DNA from: Proteobacteria bacterium DTSAM18
GTDB lineage: Bacteria > Myxococcota_A > UBA796 > GCA-2862545
Assembly (NCBI GenBank): GCA_028767165.1
Contig: JARACJ010000002.1
Coordinates: 496,001 to 560,000 of the forward strand
DNA: 64,000 nt
Reading direction: 5' to 3'
Position 1 is the stretch's first letter; every line of letters begins with the position of its first letter. Below are positions 1 to 7,474 of the stretch, one piece after another. A model generated the notes under the pieces. It was not told the origin of the DNA and made no database searches. It saw only the letters and a list, made by a program, of their open reading frames with translations. A program made the translations under genes and the position numbers.

Positions 1-1
1 A

Positions 2-385
2 GGGGGCGGCCTGAGCCTGGGCTGCAACATCATCCTGCCGATCGAGCAGAGACCGAACCCCTACCTCGATCGCTTCGTGGGGTTCGAGTACTTCTTCGTT
101 CGCAAGGTGATGCTCATCAAGTACAGCCACGCCTTCGTGGTGATGCCCGGTGGTTTCGGCACCCTCGACGAGGTGTTCGAGGTGGGCACCCTGATGCAGA
201 CGGGCAAGCTCGACCCGTTCCCCATCGTGGCGATGTGTTCGGACTTCTGGGACGACATGCGGCGCTTCTTCCGGAAGACGCTCCTGAAGGCAGGAACCAT
301 CGATCAGCGGGACCTCGACCTGCTGCACGTCACGGACTCCGTGGATGAGGCGATGGAGATCATCCGTGCTGGTCGGGGGCCCTGA
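2..385 (+). CDS. LOG family protein (TIGR00730-type), 5' truncated
   Basis: This is the C-terminal 127 residues of a Rossmann-fold LOG family protein; the start lies outside the window. The family signature PGGFGTLDE is at 144-170 and forms the nucleotide phosphate-binding loop. Characterised relatives are cytokinin riboside 5'-monophosphate phosphoribohydrolases or nucleotide 5'-monophosphate nucleosidases. The preceding NIILPIEQ and YFFVRKVML stretches are also typical of the family. The stop lies one base before the ATG of the next gene, so the two are probably co-transcribed. The family call is secure; the exact nucleotide substrate cannot be read from the sequence. Confidence 0.9.
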   Translation, partial: GGGLSLGCNIILPIEQRPNPYLDRFVGFEYFFVRKVMLIKYSHAFVVMPGGFGTLDEVFEVGTLMQTGKLDPFPIVAMCSDFWDDMRRFFRKTLLKAGTIDQRDLDLLHVTDSVDEAMEIIRAGRGP

Positions 386-386
386 C

Positions 387-1145
387 ATGGTCCGAAGGTA
401 CTCCGATGACGAGCTGGTCCATGCGCACCGGCCGGACGAGATCCGACGTCGGTTGTCGGAGGAACCGCCGGAGTCGGTGCTGTCCGATGCCGTCCTCGGG
501 GCCATCGACGGCTGCGTGACCACCTTCTCGGTGGTGTGTGGTGCCGTGGGTGCGGGATTCGAACCGGTGGTGGCCCTCGTGCTCGGGATCGCGAACCTGC
601 TGTCGGACGGCTTCTCGATGGCCGTGAGCAACCACGAGGCCGTTCGGGCCGAGATGGAGGTGCTCGAGTGGCTGCGGGAGGAGGAGGAGCGCCACATCGA
701 CGAGGTGCCGTGGGGCGAGCGCCAGGAGATCCGCCAGATCTTCGCGGACAAGGGCTTTCGGGGCGACGTCCTCGAGCAGATCGTCGACACGATCTGCAGC
801 GATCGTCGGCTGTGGGTGGAGACCATGCTGGTGGAGGAGCACGGCCTGCGGAAGGGCACGCCGAACCCGTGGCGCTCGTCCCTGGCCACCTTCGGTGCCT
901 TCGTGACGGTGGGGGCCATGCCGCTGATGCCGTTCATGGTGCCCGGCTGGTCGGTGGAGCTGCGGTTCGGGCTGTCGGTGGCGGTGGCCGCGGTGATGTT
1001 CTTCGCGGTGGGCGCGCTCAAGGGGGTCGCGGTGGGGCGCTCGCCGCTCGGATCCGGCGTGCGGACGCTGGTGTCCGGCGGGGCCGCGGCATCGCTTGCC
1101 TGGGGCGCCGGTTGGCTGCTTCGGGAGGTGGCGGGGCTCAGCTGA
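387..1145 (+). CDS. VIT1/CCC1-family transporter, 252 aa
   Basis: This is an integral membrane protein of the VIT1/CCC1 family, whose members export or store Fe2+ or Mn2+. It contains SVLSDAVLGAIDGCVTTFSV followed by GIANLLSDGFSMAVSNH, the typical first two membrane helices of the family, where conserved Asp and Met residues line the metal path. A charged cytoplasmic segment rich in E/R follows (about residues 85-140), which binds metal in eukaryotic VIT1. Three more hydrophobic helices end the protein. An upstream in-frame ATG at 345 lies inside the LOG gene. The ATG at 387, one base after the preceding stop, fits a coupled operon and starts just before the conserved region. Metal specificity is inferred from the family. 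Confidence 0.85.
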   Translation: MVRRYSDDELVHAHRPDEIRRRLSEEPPESVLSDAVLGAIDGCVTTFSVVCGAVGAGFEPVVALVLGIANLLSDGFSMAVSNHEAVRAEMEVLEWLREEEERHIDEVPWGERQEIRQIFADKGFRGDVLEQIVDTICSDRRLWVETMLVEEHGLRKGTPNPWRSSLATFGAFVTVGAMPLMPFMVPGWSVELRFGLSVAVAAVMFFAVGALKGVAVGRSPLGSGVRTLVSGGAAASLAWGAGWLLREVAGLS

Positions 1146-1169
1146 GGTGACGGCCTGCGGCGGAGGCGG

Positions 1170-1598
1170 TCACGCGAGGATCCGATGCTGTTCGACCGCC
1201 CGGTGCAGGGCGTCCAGCAGGCCCTCGGGGGTGGTGTAGCGGATGACGATGTGGTGGGGGTTGCCGGAGACCATCGCGGACAGGCGGCGCGGTGAGGTCT
1301 CGTCGAACAGGGCGATGACGGGGATGCCGCGGGCCTCGGCGCGTCCGAGCTCGTACCCGACCCCGAGGCTCGGTGTGGTGACCTCGGCCACCACCAGATC
1401 GGAGGCATCGATCCAGTGGACGTCGCGGGCGAAGATCTCCCGGGCGTGCAGGGCCGTTTCGCCGGCGCCGTCGAGGGCCTGGCGGCCGACGTGCTCGGTG
1501 AGCACCGTGCCGTGCTGGCGGAGGAGGGCGATGATGGCCGGGTAGATGGCGGCGTGGTCGCGGCCACCGGTGATGGAGCCGGCGAAGTAGATGTTCAT
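1170..1598 (-). CDS. DNPH1-like 2'-deoxynucleoside 5'-phosphate N-hydrolase, 142 aa
   Basis: This small enzyme resembles mammalian DNPH1 (Rcl), which cleaves the N-glycosidic bond of deoxynucleoside 5'-monophosphates and cleans the nucleotide pool. It begins with IYFAGSITGGR, the phosphate and deoxyribose-binding loop of the nucleoside deoxyribosyltransferase fold. It contains LTEHV and, later, TPSLGVGYELGRAEA, where the Glu is the catalytic nucleophile of the family. The length matches the family. The ATG is preceded by GAGGA. The gene converges on the transporter and lies just downstream of, and on the same strand as, the AraC regulator. Substrate preference is inferred. Confidence 0.85.
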   Translation of the reverse strand: MNIYFAGSITGGRDHAAIYPAIIALLRQHGTVLTEHVGRQALDGAGETALHAREIFARDVHWIDASDLVVAEVTTPSLGVGYELGRAEARGIPVIALFDETSPRRLSAMVSGNPHHIVIRYTTPEGLLDALHRAVEQHRILA

Positions 1599-1676
1599 GG
1601 CGTCCTCGTTGGGCTGGACCGACGGGGCGTCGGCCGCAGCGGATGGACTTGCTACGATGACGCCTGGGGTGGAACC

Positions 1677-2741
1677 TCAGGGATTGGGGACAATGCTCAT
1701 ACCATGGGGGCCGGGTGTTCCCTGGCGCACCGGCTGCGCGCCGTCGCGTCGGCGCTGCTGTGGAGAGGTGCCGGTCCACCTCTTGTAGGCCCTGCAGAAA
1801 CCGCTCACCTGGGCGTAGCCGGTGAGCCAGGCGATCTCGCCGATGGACAGCTCGGAGCTGCACAGGAAGCGCTCCGCGAGGTCGATCTGCACCTGGGTAC
1901 GCACGTCGCGAAACACGAGACCCCTGTGGGTGAGGCGTCGCTGGAGCGTGCGACGGCTGGTGCCGAGGCGCCGTGCCACGTCGTCGATGCCCGATGGCCC
2001 GCCCTCGAGGTCGCGGGCGATGGCATCCCGCAGGCGTGCCTCGAAGTCGTCGCCGGGATGCAGGCGTGCGAGGGCCTCGTCGGCGTGCCGGGTGACGATG
2101 GATCGCAGCTCGGGATCGGGACTGCGGGTGGGGATGTCGAGGACCGACGAGGACACCACGATCGCGTCTTCCGTCTGCTGGTAGACGACTGGACACCGGA
2201 ACGCGCGGGCGGTGGCCTCGGCGTGGGGCGTGCGGGCATGGCGGAAGCGTATCGCCGTGGGCTTCCAGTCCCGGGCCGCGGCGAGCCGAAGGGTGCGCAC
2301 CATCGACATCAGGGCGAACTCGGCGGCTTGCAGCGGCAGCTCGCAGCGCTCGTCGCCGCGGATGTGCCGGGAGACGATCACCTGGTCGACTTCCCACCGC
2401 AGGTGGATGTGGCCGTGGGTGTTGGCCAGCGGGAAGTAGCGGAGCGAGGCCTTCACGGCGTCGCCGATGGTGGGCTGGGTCCGGATCACGTAGTCGATGG
2501 TGCCGTAGTACCCCCGTGCAATGGCCTGTGCGGCCTGCAGGCCGATGGCGGCGCGGCCGGTGTGGGTGACCACGGCGTGCCAGGCGTCCTTCCACAGATC
2601 CTGGGGCAGCATCGCGTCGGGGTCGCGCAGCGTCTCATCGGTGATCCCGTGGTGTCGCTGGAAGGCCTGGACGTCCATGCCGTGGGTCTGGGCGAGCTGC
2701 AGCACGCTGCGGATCTTGCGGGCACCGACACGACCTCGCAT
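1677..2741 (-). CDS. AraC-family transcriptional regulator with N-terminal ligand domain, 354 aa
   Basis: The last 85 residues form an AraC double helix-turn-helix: IDDVARRLGTSRRTLQRRL is the first HTH and IGEIAWLTGYAQVSGFCRAY the second. The N-terminal 200 residues match the arabinose-binding-like domain of OruR/ArgR-type AraC proteins, with a GYYGTIDY segment. A longer reading frame runs upstream to 2828. The ATG at 2741 is preceded six bases upstream by AAGGAGG, which decides the start. The gene is divergent from the envelope protein at 2880, and a 23-bp palindrome sits between them, so it may control itself or that gene. The ligand is unknown. Confidence 0.88.
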   Translation of the reverse strand: MRGRVGARKIRSVLQLAQTHGMDVQAFQRHHGITDETLRDPDAMLPQDLWKDAWHAVVTHTGRAAIGLQAAQAIARGYYGTIDYVIRTQPTIGDAVKASLRYFPLANTHGHIHLRWEVDQVIVSRHIRGDERCELPLQAAEFALMSMVRTLRLAAARDWKPTAIRFRHARTPHAEATARAFRCPVVYQQTEDAIVVSSSVLDIPTRSPDPELRSIVTRHADEALARLHPGDDFEARLRDAIARDLEGGPSGIDDVARRLGTSRRTLQRRLTHRGLVFRDVRTQVQIDLAERFLCSSELSIGEIAWLTGYAQVSGFCRAYKRWTGTSPQQRRRDGAQPVRQGTPGPHGMSIVPNP

Positions 2742-2784
2742 GGACGAGCCTCCTTGGTTCACGACGTTACCACGGCCTCTTCGG

Positions 2785-2807
2785 GCGTTGGCACGACGTG
2801 CCAACGC
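2785..2807. promoter_or_regulatory. 23-bp perfect palindrome in a divergent promoter region
   Basis: Two 11-base arms, GCGTTGGCACG and CGTGCCAACGC, are perfect inverse complements around one central A. The site lies 44 bp from the AraC start and 73 bp from the envelope protein start, where an operator would be expected. Perfect dyads are not typical of monomeric AraC sites, so another dimeric repressor is also possible. The symmetry is seen directly; the operator role is inferred. Confidence 0.55.
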
Positions 2808-2879
2808 AATGGCACCGTCGGCACGCACCCCCTACCCCCGGTCGACCTACACAGGGACATCCGATCCCTGGAGGTTCCC

Positions 2880-3557
2880 ATGATGTGGATGTCCCTGCTC
2901 CTGACTGCCGCCGTCGCGGCACCCGAGACCCCGCCGACGCCCGGCGTCACCGTGCTGTCCCTGAACACCTCCGGCGTGATGGGCTTTGCGACCCTCAACG
3001 TGGGTCGCATGGGGTTCAACGTGGAGCATGTGGTGCGTGGCCGGCACGGCCTGCTGGTGGAGGCCGGCATCATCCACGTCCATGGAGATCCCAGCCACCT
3101 GTGGTCGGGTGGAGGTGCCCTGGGCTGGCGGTACCACTTCGGAGGCGCCACGGATGCACCCTTCGTCGGCGTACGTGTGGCCGCCGAGGCGGGATGGGGG
3201 CGCTACATGCCGGGGATGGGGGAGGGCCTGGGCATGTCCGGCGCCCACGGAGGCGAGGGCGATGTGCCCCTGGATGTGCTCCACCTGAACGCCACGGCCC
3301 ACGTGGGCTACCGGTGGCAGGTGGCCGGGCGGGTGCAGCTCACCTACCGGGTAGGCGCCGGATACGGCCACACCGTGATCACCGCCCGCGAAGACGGCAT
3401 GTTCGCGAACGACGCGGAGGCCTTCTCCATGGATCGGTTCCAGAGGTTTCCCTTCGTCGTGGACACCGAACTGTCGGTGGGCATCCGGTTCGGCCGACGT
3501 CCCGTGGCCGTGGGAGGGGGCTCCTCCGAAGACGCGCACACCGGGGAACAGGGTTAG
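2880..3557 (+). CDS. Small predicted outer-membrane or secreted beta-barrel-like protein, 225 aa
   Basis: I do not recognise a named family. The product starts with a short signal peptide (MMWMSLLLTAAVAAP) and then has alternating glycine-aromatic strands such as GALGWRYHFG, GVRVAAEAGWGRY and LTYRVGAGYGHT. It ends SVGIRFGRRPVAV, close to the aromatic/basic C-termini of outer-membrane barrels. A His/Gly-rich loop is in the middle. The ATG follows GGAGG by six bases. The long upstream reading frame runs antisense through the AraC gene and is not used. The gene is divergent from the AraC regulator. An outer-membrane location is inferred from the strand pattern. Confidence 0.65.
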   Translation: MMWMSLLLTAAVAAPETPPTPGVTVLSLNTSGVMGFATLNVGRMGFNVEHVVRGRHGLLVEAGIIHVHGDPSHLWSGGGALGWRYHFGGATDAPFVGVRVAAEAGWGRYMPGMGEGLGMSGAHGGEGDVPLDVLHLNATAHVGYRWQVAGRVQLTYRVGAGYGHTVITAREDGMFANDAEAFSMDRFQRFPFVVDTELSVGIRFGRRPVAVGGGSSEDAHTGEQG

Positions 3558-3599
3558 GCTCAGCGCGGCCCCCGCGGCTCGTGGGGTGAAGGACGTGAC

Positions 3600-4016
3600 A
3601 TGCCCATCCGCATCTCCAACGCCGTGTCCATCCCCGACGAGGAGGTCGAGCTGACCGCCGTGCGTGCCCAGGGGGCAGGCGGCCAGAACGTCAACAAGGT
3701 CGCGTCGGCCATCCACCTGCGCTTCGACGTGAAGGCGAGCAGCCTTCCGACCTTCTACCGGTACAAGCTCCTCGCGCTGAGCGATCGTCGCATCACCAAG
3801 GACGGCGTGATCATCATCAAGGCGCAGCAGCACCGCGATCAGGTCCGCAACCGCGAAGACGCCATCGAGCGGCTGGTCGAGCTCATCCAGAGCGTGGCGG
3901 TGGTGCAGAAGAAGCGCATCGCGACCAAGCCCACCCGCGCGAGCCAGAAGCGCCGGGTGGAGGGCAAGAAGCTCCGCGGCAAGAAGAAGGCGCTGCGGGG
4001 CAAGGTGCGGGAGTAG
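3600..4016 (+). CDS. arfB: Ribosome-rescue peptidyl-tRNA hydrolase ArfB (YaeJ), 138 aa
   Basis: This is a stand-alone class I release-factor-like domain that hydrolyses peptidyl-tRNA on stalled ribosomes. The catalytic GGQ is at residues 27-29 within GAGGQNVNK. The protein lacks codon-recognition domains. Its last 40 residues are very rich in Lys and Arg (RASQKRR, GKKKALRGK), the tail that in ArfB enters the empty mRNA channel. The length matches E. coli YaeJ. The ATG lies 43 bases after the previous stop, and a separate transcription unit is likely. Confidence 0.93.
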   Translation: MPIRISNAVSIPDEEVELTAVRAQGAGGQNVNKVASAIHLRFDVKASSLPTFYRYKLLALSDRRITKDGVIIIKAQQHRDQVRNREDAIERLVELIQSVAVVQKKRIATKPTRASQKRRVEGKKLRGKKKALRGKVRE

Positions 4017-4080
4017 GCCAACGCAAGAGCCCACGGCCTGCGCCGAAGGAGTACCAGCCTTCCGGTACAGGAGCCCGCCG

Positions 4081-4857
4081 ATGCCCCACAAGCGCCAGGC
4101 CACGGCCTTTGGCATTGCCGCTGATGACTACGCCACGTTCCGTGCGGGGTTTCCCGACTCCTTCTTCGATCGTCTGGCGGCCTTCGGGGTCGGCCAGGAA
4201 GGCCAGGCGGTGGTGGATCTGGGCACGGGCACCGGCACGCTGGCCCGGGGGTTCGCCCGGCGGGGGTGCGAGGTGGTGGGCGTCGATCCGGACGAGCGAC
4301 TCACGCTGAAGGCCCAGCAGCTCGATCAGGAGGCAGGGCTCGAGGTGCAGTACGTGACGGCGTGGGCGGAGGAGACGAGCCTGCCGCCCGGGTCGGCCGA
4401 TGTCGTGACGGCGGGACAGTGCTGGCACTGGTTCGACGAGCCCGCGGCCAGCGAGGAGGTCGTGCGGCTGCTCAAGCCCGGCGGCAGGCTCGTGATCGCC
4501 CACTTCGACTGGGTGGCGCTGAAGGGCAACATGGTGCGCGACACGGAGATCCTCATCGAGAAGTACAACCCCGCCTGGCACATGGGCCAGGGCCTCGGCG
4601 TCCACCCCGAGTGGCTTCCCGGGCTCGGGCTGGCCGGTTTCGGCGACCTGGAGACCTTCTCCTACGACATCGAGGTGCCCTACACCCACGAAGCCTGGCG
4701 TGGCCGGGTGCGGGCCTGCGCGGGCATCACCGTGCTGCCGCCGGATGCCAAGGCGGCCTTCGACGCGGAGCACGCGGCGATGCTGGCGGAGACCTGGCCG
4801 GAGGAGACGCTGCGGGTTCCGCATCGGGTCTTTGCCATCGTGGCCGGCAGGCCGTAG
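4081..4857 (+). CDS. Class I SAM-dependent methyltransferase, 258 aa
   Basis: Motif I (VVDLGTGTGTLARGFARRGC) is followed by EVVGVD, whose acidic residue binds the SAM ribose. A later GSADVVTAGQCWHWFDE and LKPGGRLVIAHFDW are motifs II and III of a UbiE/Methyltransf_11-type enzyme. No substrate-specific domain is recognisable. The stop codon lies inside the loop of a strong hairpin (4841-4872). An array of 267-bp repeats starts directly after the gene. The substrate is unknown. Confidence 0.88.
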   Translation: MPHKRQATAFGIAADDYATFRAGFPDSFFDRLAAFGVGQEGQAVVDLGTGTGTLARGFARRGCEVVGVDPDERLTLKAQQLDQEAGLEVQYVTAWAEETSLPPGSADVVTAGQCWHWFDEPAASEEVVRLLKPGGRLVIAHFDWVALKGNMVRDTEILIEKYNPAWHMGQGLGVHPEWLPGLGLAGFGDLETFSYDIEVPYTHEAWRGRVRACAGITVLPPDAKAAFDAEHAAMLAETWPEETLRVPHRVFAIVAGRP

Positions 4858-4872
4858 ACGGCCTGCCGGCCA
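4841..4872 (+). terminator. Hairpin overlapping the methyltransferase stop codon
   Basis: Fifteen bases (TGGCCGGCAGGCCGT) are perfectly complementary to ACGGCCTGCCGGCCA after a two-base gap, so the last codons and the TAG stop lie in the hairpin. There is no T tract after it, so it is not a classical intrinsic terminator. It could slow RNA decay or stop transcripts with help from Rho. Confidence 0.6.
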
Positions 4873-4956
4873 GAGCGGCGCTGGTGCTTCGTCGCGGCGG
4901 GGGGCGTGTACAGGAGTACACTTTCCCCCTTGCTCCTCGCTCCAGCGCCGCTCTGG
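4870..4956. other. Nested inverted repeats at the head of the repeat array
   Basis: An outer 15-base pair of arms, CCAGAGCGGCGCTGG at 4870-4884 and CCAGCGCCGCTCTGG at 4942-4956, encloses an inner hairpin GTGTAC-AGGA-GTACAC at 4906-4921. The inner stem can extend to GGGGG/CCCCC arms. The right outer arm recurs at 5476-5490 in the third repeat unit. Confidence 0.7.
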
Positions 4957-5577
4957 CGCGACAGGCCTCGGGTGTGCGGCTGAAGCCATGCTCTGGGATT
5001 GCTTTCGCTTTTCTGCAGGGGGGCGGGGCGGTCGGGGGCCTGGGTACTGCCATTGCTTCGTCGCTCTGCTCCTCGCCCTGCCGGCACCCATGACCCCTCG
5101 GGGTGGGGGTGATGGAGACACACGGGGATGGGCTTGGCGCATGAGGGCCGGTGCTTCGTCGCGGCGGGCCTTGTGTACAGGAGTACACGTCGGTCCTTGC
5201 TCCTCGCTCCGGCAGCGCTGGGGCGCGACGGGCCTCGGGTGTGCGGCTGAAGCCATGCTCTGGGATTGCTTTCGCTTTTCTGCAGGGGGGCGGGGCGTTC
5301 GGGGGCCTGGGTACTGCCATTGCTTCGTCGCTCTGCTCCTCGCCCTGCCAGCACCCATGACCCCTCGGGGTGGGGGTGATGGAGACACACGGGGATGGGC
5401 TTGGCGTATGAGGGCCGGTGCTTCGTCGCGGCGGGGGGCGTGTACAGGAGTACACTTTCCCCCTTGCTCCTCGCTCCAGCGCCGCTCTGGCGCGACAGGC
5501 CTCGGGTGTGCGGCTGAAGGGGTGTCGCTGGGATTGCCTTCGCTTTTCTGCAGGGGGGCGGGGCGGTCGGGGGGCCG
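4883..5577. repeat. Tandem repeat, 267-bp period, about 2.6 units, noncoding
   Basis: Units begin with GGTGCTTCGTCGCGGCGG at 4883, 5150 and 5417, exactly 267 bases apart each time. The third unit is cut short near 5577. Each unit carries the hairpin GTGTAC-AGGA-GTACAC (4906-4921, 5173-5188, 5440-5455) and a later block with TTCGCTTTTCTGCAGGGGGG. Units 1 and 3 share one variant of the hairpin flanks; unit 2 has another variant that still pairs. Reading frames across the array differ from unit to unit, have no ribosome site and no recognisable domain, so I treat it as noncoding. It fills the 830-base gap between the methyltransferase and the YbjN-like gene. Confidence 0.85.
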
Positions 5578-5685
5578 TGCCGCCTACGGGATCTTTCGTA
5601 GGTACCCCTCCCAAAGCGCATGGCTTGACGGTCGGGCACGCTTCTTGGGACAACGGAGGGACCCCGATCCCCCGAGGAGGGCTGC

Positions 5686-6543
5686 ATGTCCGGCGAGCAG
5701 GCGATGATGCAGACCATTCGTCGCTGGTTCAAGCAGGACGGATGGACGGTCCACGGCGACGACGATCCCGCGGTCCTGCGGATGCGGTGCAGCACCGACG
5801 AGGCCAGCTGGCTGTGCCTCGCCCGCTGGGTGGAGCGTCTCGACGTGTTCCTCTTCGAGGCCATCCTCGACACCCGCGTGCCCGAGGGCCGGCGGATGGA
5901 GGCCCTGCGCTTCGCGGCGCAGATGAACTACCACTCCAGCTACGGCAGCTGGGATCTCGATCTGCGCGACGGCGAGGTGCGGTTTCGTGCCTCCGTGGAC
6001 GTCGAGGGGATGGAGCTGTCGGATCAGGCGATCCACAACGTGGTCTACGGCTGCCTGCGCGGCATGCGGAACCACCACCACCGGTTCCTCGCGATCATCC
6101 AGGGCGTCCGTGCCGACGACGCCTTCGAGGACGTCACGCAGGGGCGCCCGACGGTCCGCCCCGTGATCCGCACCGAGCGCACGGGCGACGGCGAGCAGCA
6201 CTACTCCCGCGCGGGGAGCGCCGAGGAGCTCGCATCGCTCCGGGGCACGCTGCAGGCCCAGCAGGCCTCCGTCGTGGAGGACCACGCGTCCACCCGCCGC
6301 ATCAACGATGCCGCACGGCTGCTGGTGAACGGCCTGTTCGACGAGGCGATCACGGCCTGGCTGTCGATCGCCGAGGCGTGGCCCGCCCGGGCCGGTCTGG
6401 CCTGGTCGCAGGTGGGCGCGGCGTTCTACTTCAAGGGCGACTACGGCACGGCCATCCACTACTACGAGAAGGCCAAGGAGGCCGGAGAGCAGGGGATGGA
6501 CGAGAACATCGAGGAGGCGGTGGAAGCGATGGCCGTGGGCTGA
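5686..6543 (+). CDS. YbjN-domain protein with C-terminal TPR, 285 aa
   Basis: Residues 1-130 match the YbjN / type III secretion chaperone-like fold: a short N-terminal helix, a DDDPAVLRMR strand, then NYHSSYGSWDLDLRDGEVRFRASVD. These domains bind protein partners and have no enzyme activity. After a linker, residues 205-280 form two TPR-like helical pairs (LVNGLFDEAITAWLSIAEAWP and GAAFYFKGDYGTAIHYYEKA). The ATG is preceded by GAGGAGGGC. The gene stands alone after the repeat array. A scaffold or chaperone role is inferred; the partner is unknown. Confidence 0.78.
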   Translation: MSGEQAMMQTIRRWFKQDGWTVHGDDDPAVLRMRCSTDEASWLCLARWVERLDVFLFEAILDTRVPEGRRMEALRFAAQMNYHSSYGSWDLDLRDGEVRFRASVDVEGMELSDQAIHNVVYGCLRGMRNHHHRFLAIIQGVRADDAFEDVTQGRPTVRPVIRTERTGDGEQHYSRAGSAEELASLRGTLQAQQASVVEDHASTRRINDAARLLVNGLFDEAITAWLSIAEAWPARAGLAWSQVGAAFYFKGDYGTAIHYYEKAKEAGEQGMDENIEEAVEAMAVG

Positions 6544-6613
6544 CCGGGCTGGCGCGGATCAAGGCGCAACCCCGTCGTGCCGCTTCTCCGGGGGACCCTG
6601 CCCGGAGTCCGCC

Positions 6614-7450
6614 TTGTCCCGCCGTCTGCTGCTCGTCGTGTTCACCGCGATCATCGCCCTGCTCGTGACGCCCGTCCTGATCGGGTCGCCGCCGCCTGCC
6701 GGCGCCGAGGACCCCTACCAGGCCCAGCTTCGGGCGGAGCGCATGCGAGCCATCAACCGGGTCCGGAACGCGCCGCTTGTCACCGAGGATCAGCTCTGGG
6801 GCCGCTGGCGCGTCCGAAGGGTCCTCGCGATGTCGGGGGACCGCAGGGAAGGGCGCACACGTCTCGTGACGGACGAGACCACCTTCTTCCACCACGGCGT
6901 CTACACGTTGTTCGAGGACGGCTCGCTCACGGCCGGTCCCTTCGACGTGCCCGGCACCTGGGAGCTCGTGGACGACGGCGAGGTGCTGCGGGTGAACACC
7001 TACCGGGACGGCGACGAGTTCTACGAGGTGGCGGTGCGGGGCAAGATGATGGAGTGGGTGTCCCAGACGCCGATCCCCGTGTCGGCCGGGCTGGGGGACG
7101 TGGTGGTCCGCTTCATCTGGGAGGGCCAGCCCGGTCAGTGGGAGACCCTCGATCCCTCGTCTGCGGCGCCGTCGATCATCAACCCGATCATCCTCGAGGG
7201 GGCTCAGACGGAGTGGATCCGGCGGGGGCCGTTCCCGCAGATGCCCCAGGAGGCCATCGACGATGGCTGGGACGAGGTGGACTGCACGGTCTCCATGACC
7301 CTCGACGACCAGGGCCGTCCCTACCAGTTCGGCTTCCCGGACTGTCCGGAGGTCATGCGGGAGAACGTGCAGGATGCGCTGCAGCAGTGGCGGGCGGTGC
7401 CGGGGCTGGAGAACGGCACGGCGGTGATCGTCGTGGTGCCGGTGCGGTAG
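6614..7450 (+). CDS. Secreted protein with lipocalin-like middle and TonB-C-like end, 278 aa
   Basis: A TTG start preceded by GGAG gives a good signal peptide (RRLLLVVFTAIIALLVTP, then an AGA site). Residues about 60-140 resemble a lipocalin-like half barrel: LWGRWRVRRVL, a strand-rich middle, then GTWELVDDGEVLRVN. The end, CTVSMTLDDQGRPYQFGFPD followed by ALQQWRAVPGLENG, follows the TonB C-terminal pattern of a VDEQG turn and ALRQWRF. There is no TonB-type membrane anchor plus Pro-rich spacer, so it is not a canonical TonB. It converges on the Ig-like lipoprotein gene. The function is unknown. Confidence 0.6.
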   Translation: MSRRLLLVVFTAIIALLVTPVLIGSPPPAGAEDPYQAQLRAERMRAINRVRNAPLVTEDQLWGRWRVRRVLAMSGDRREGRTRLVTDETTFFHHGVYTLFEDGSLTAGPFDVPGTWELVDDGEVLRVNTYRDGDEFYEVAVRGKMMEWVSQTPIPVSAGLGDVVVRFIWEGQPGQWETLDPSSAAPSIINPIILEGAQTEWIRRGPFPQMPQEAIDDGWDEVDCTVSMTLDDQGRPYQFGFPDCPEVMRENVQDALQQWRAVPGLENGTAVIVVVPVR

Positions 7451-7474
7451 GGCGGCTTCCCGCGTCGCGGGGGC

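Noticed and set aside
545-575. GGATTCGAACC on the plus strand, like the complement of a tRNA T-arm
   Set aside because: The flanking bases cannot form the five-base T stem or an acceptor stem, and the segment is coding for the VIT1-like protein (AGFEPVV).
1138-2595. 485-codon Arg/Pro-rich minus-strand frame
   Set aside because: It overlaps the DNPH1-like and AraC genes in another frame; both of those have clear motifs and ribosome sites.
4727-5653. Long frames on both strands across the 267-bp repeats
   Set aside because: No ribosome site, no family match, and the frames exist only because the repeat period is a multiple of three.
7459-7471. CCCGC-GTC-GCGGG stem between convergent genes as a terminator
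   Set aside because: Only five base pairs and no T tract; too weak to call.
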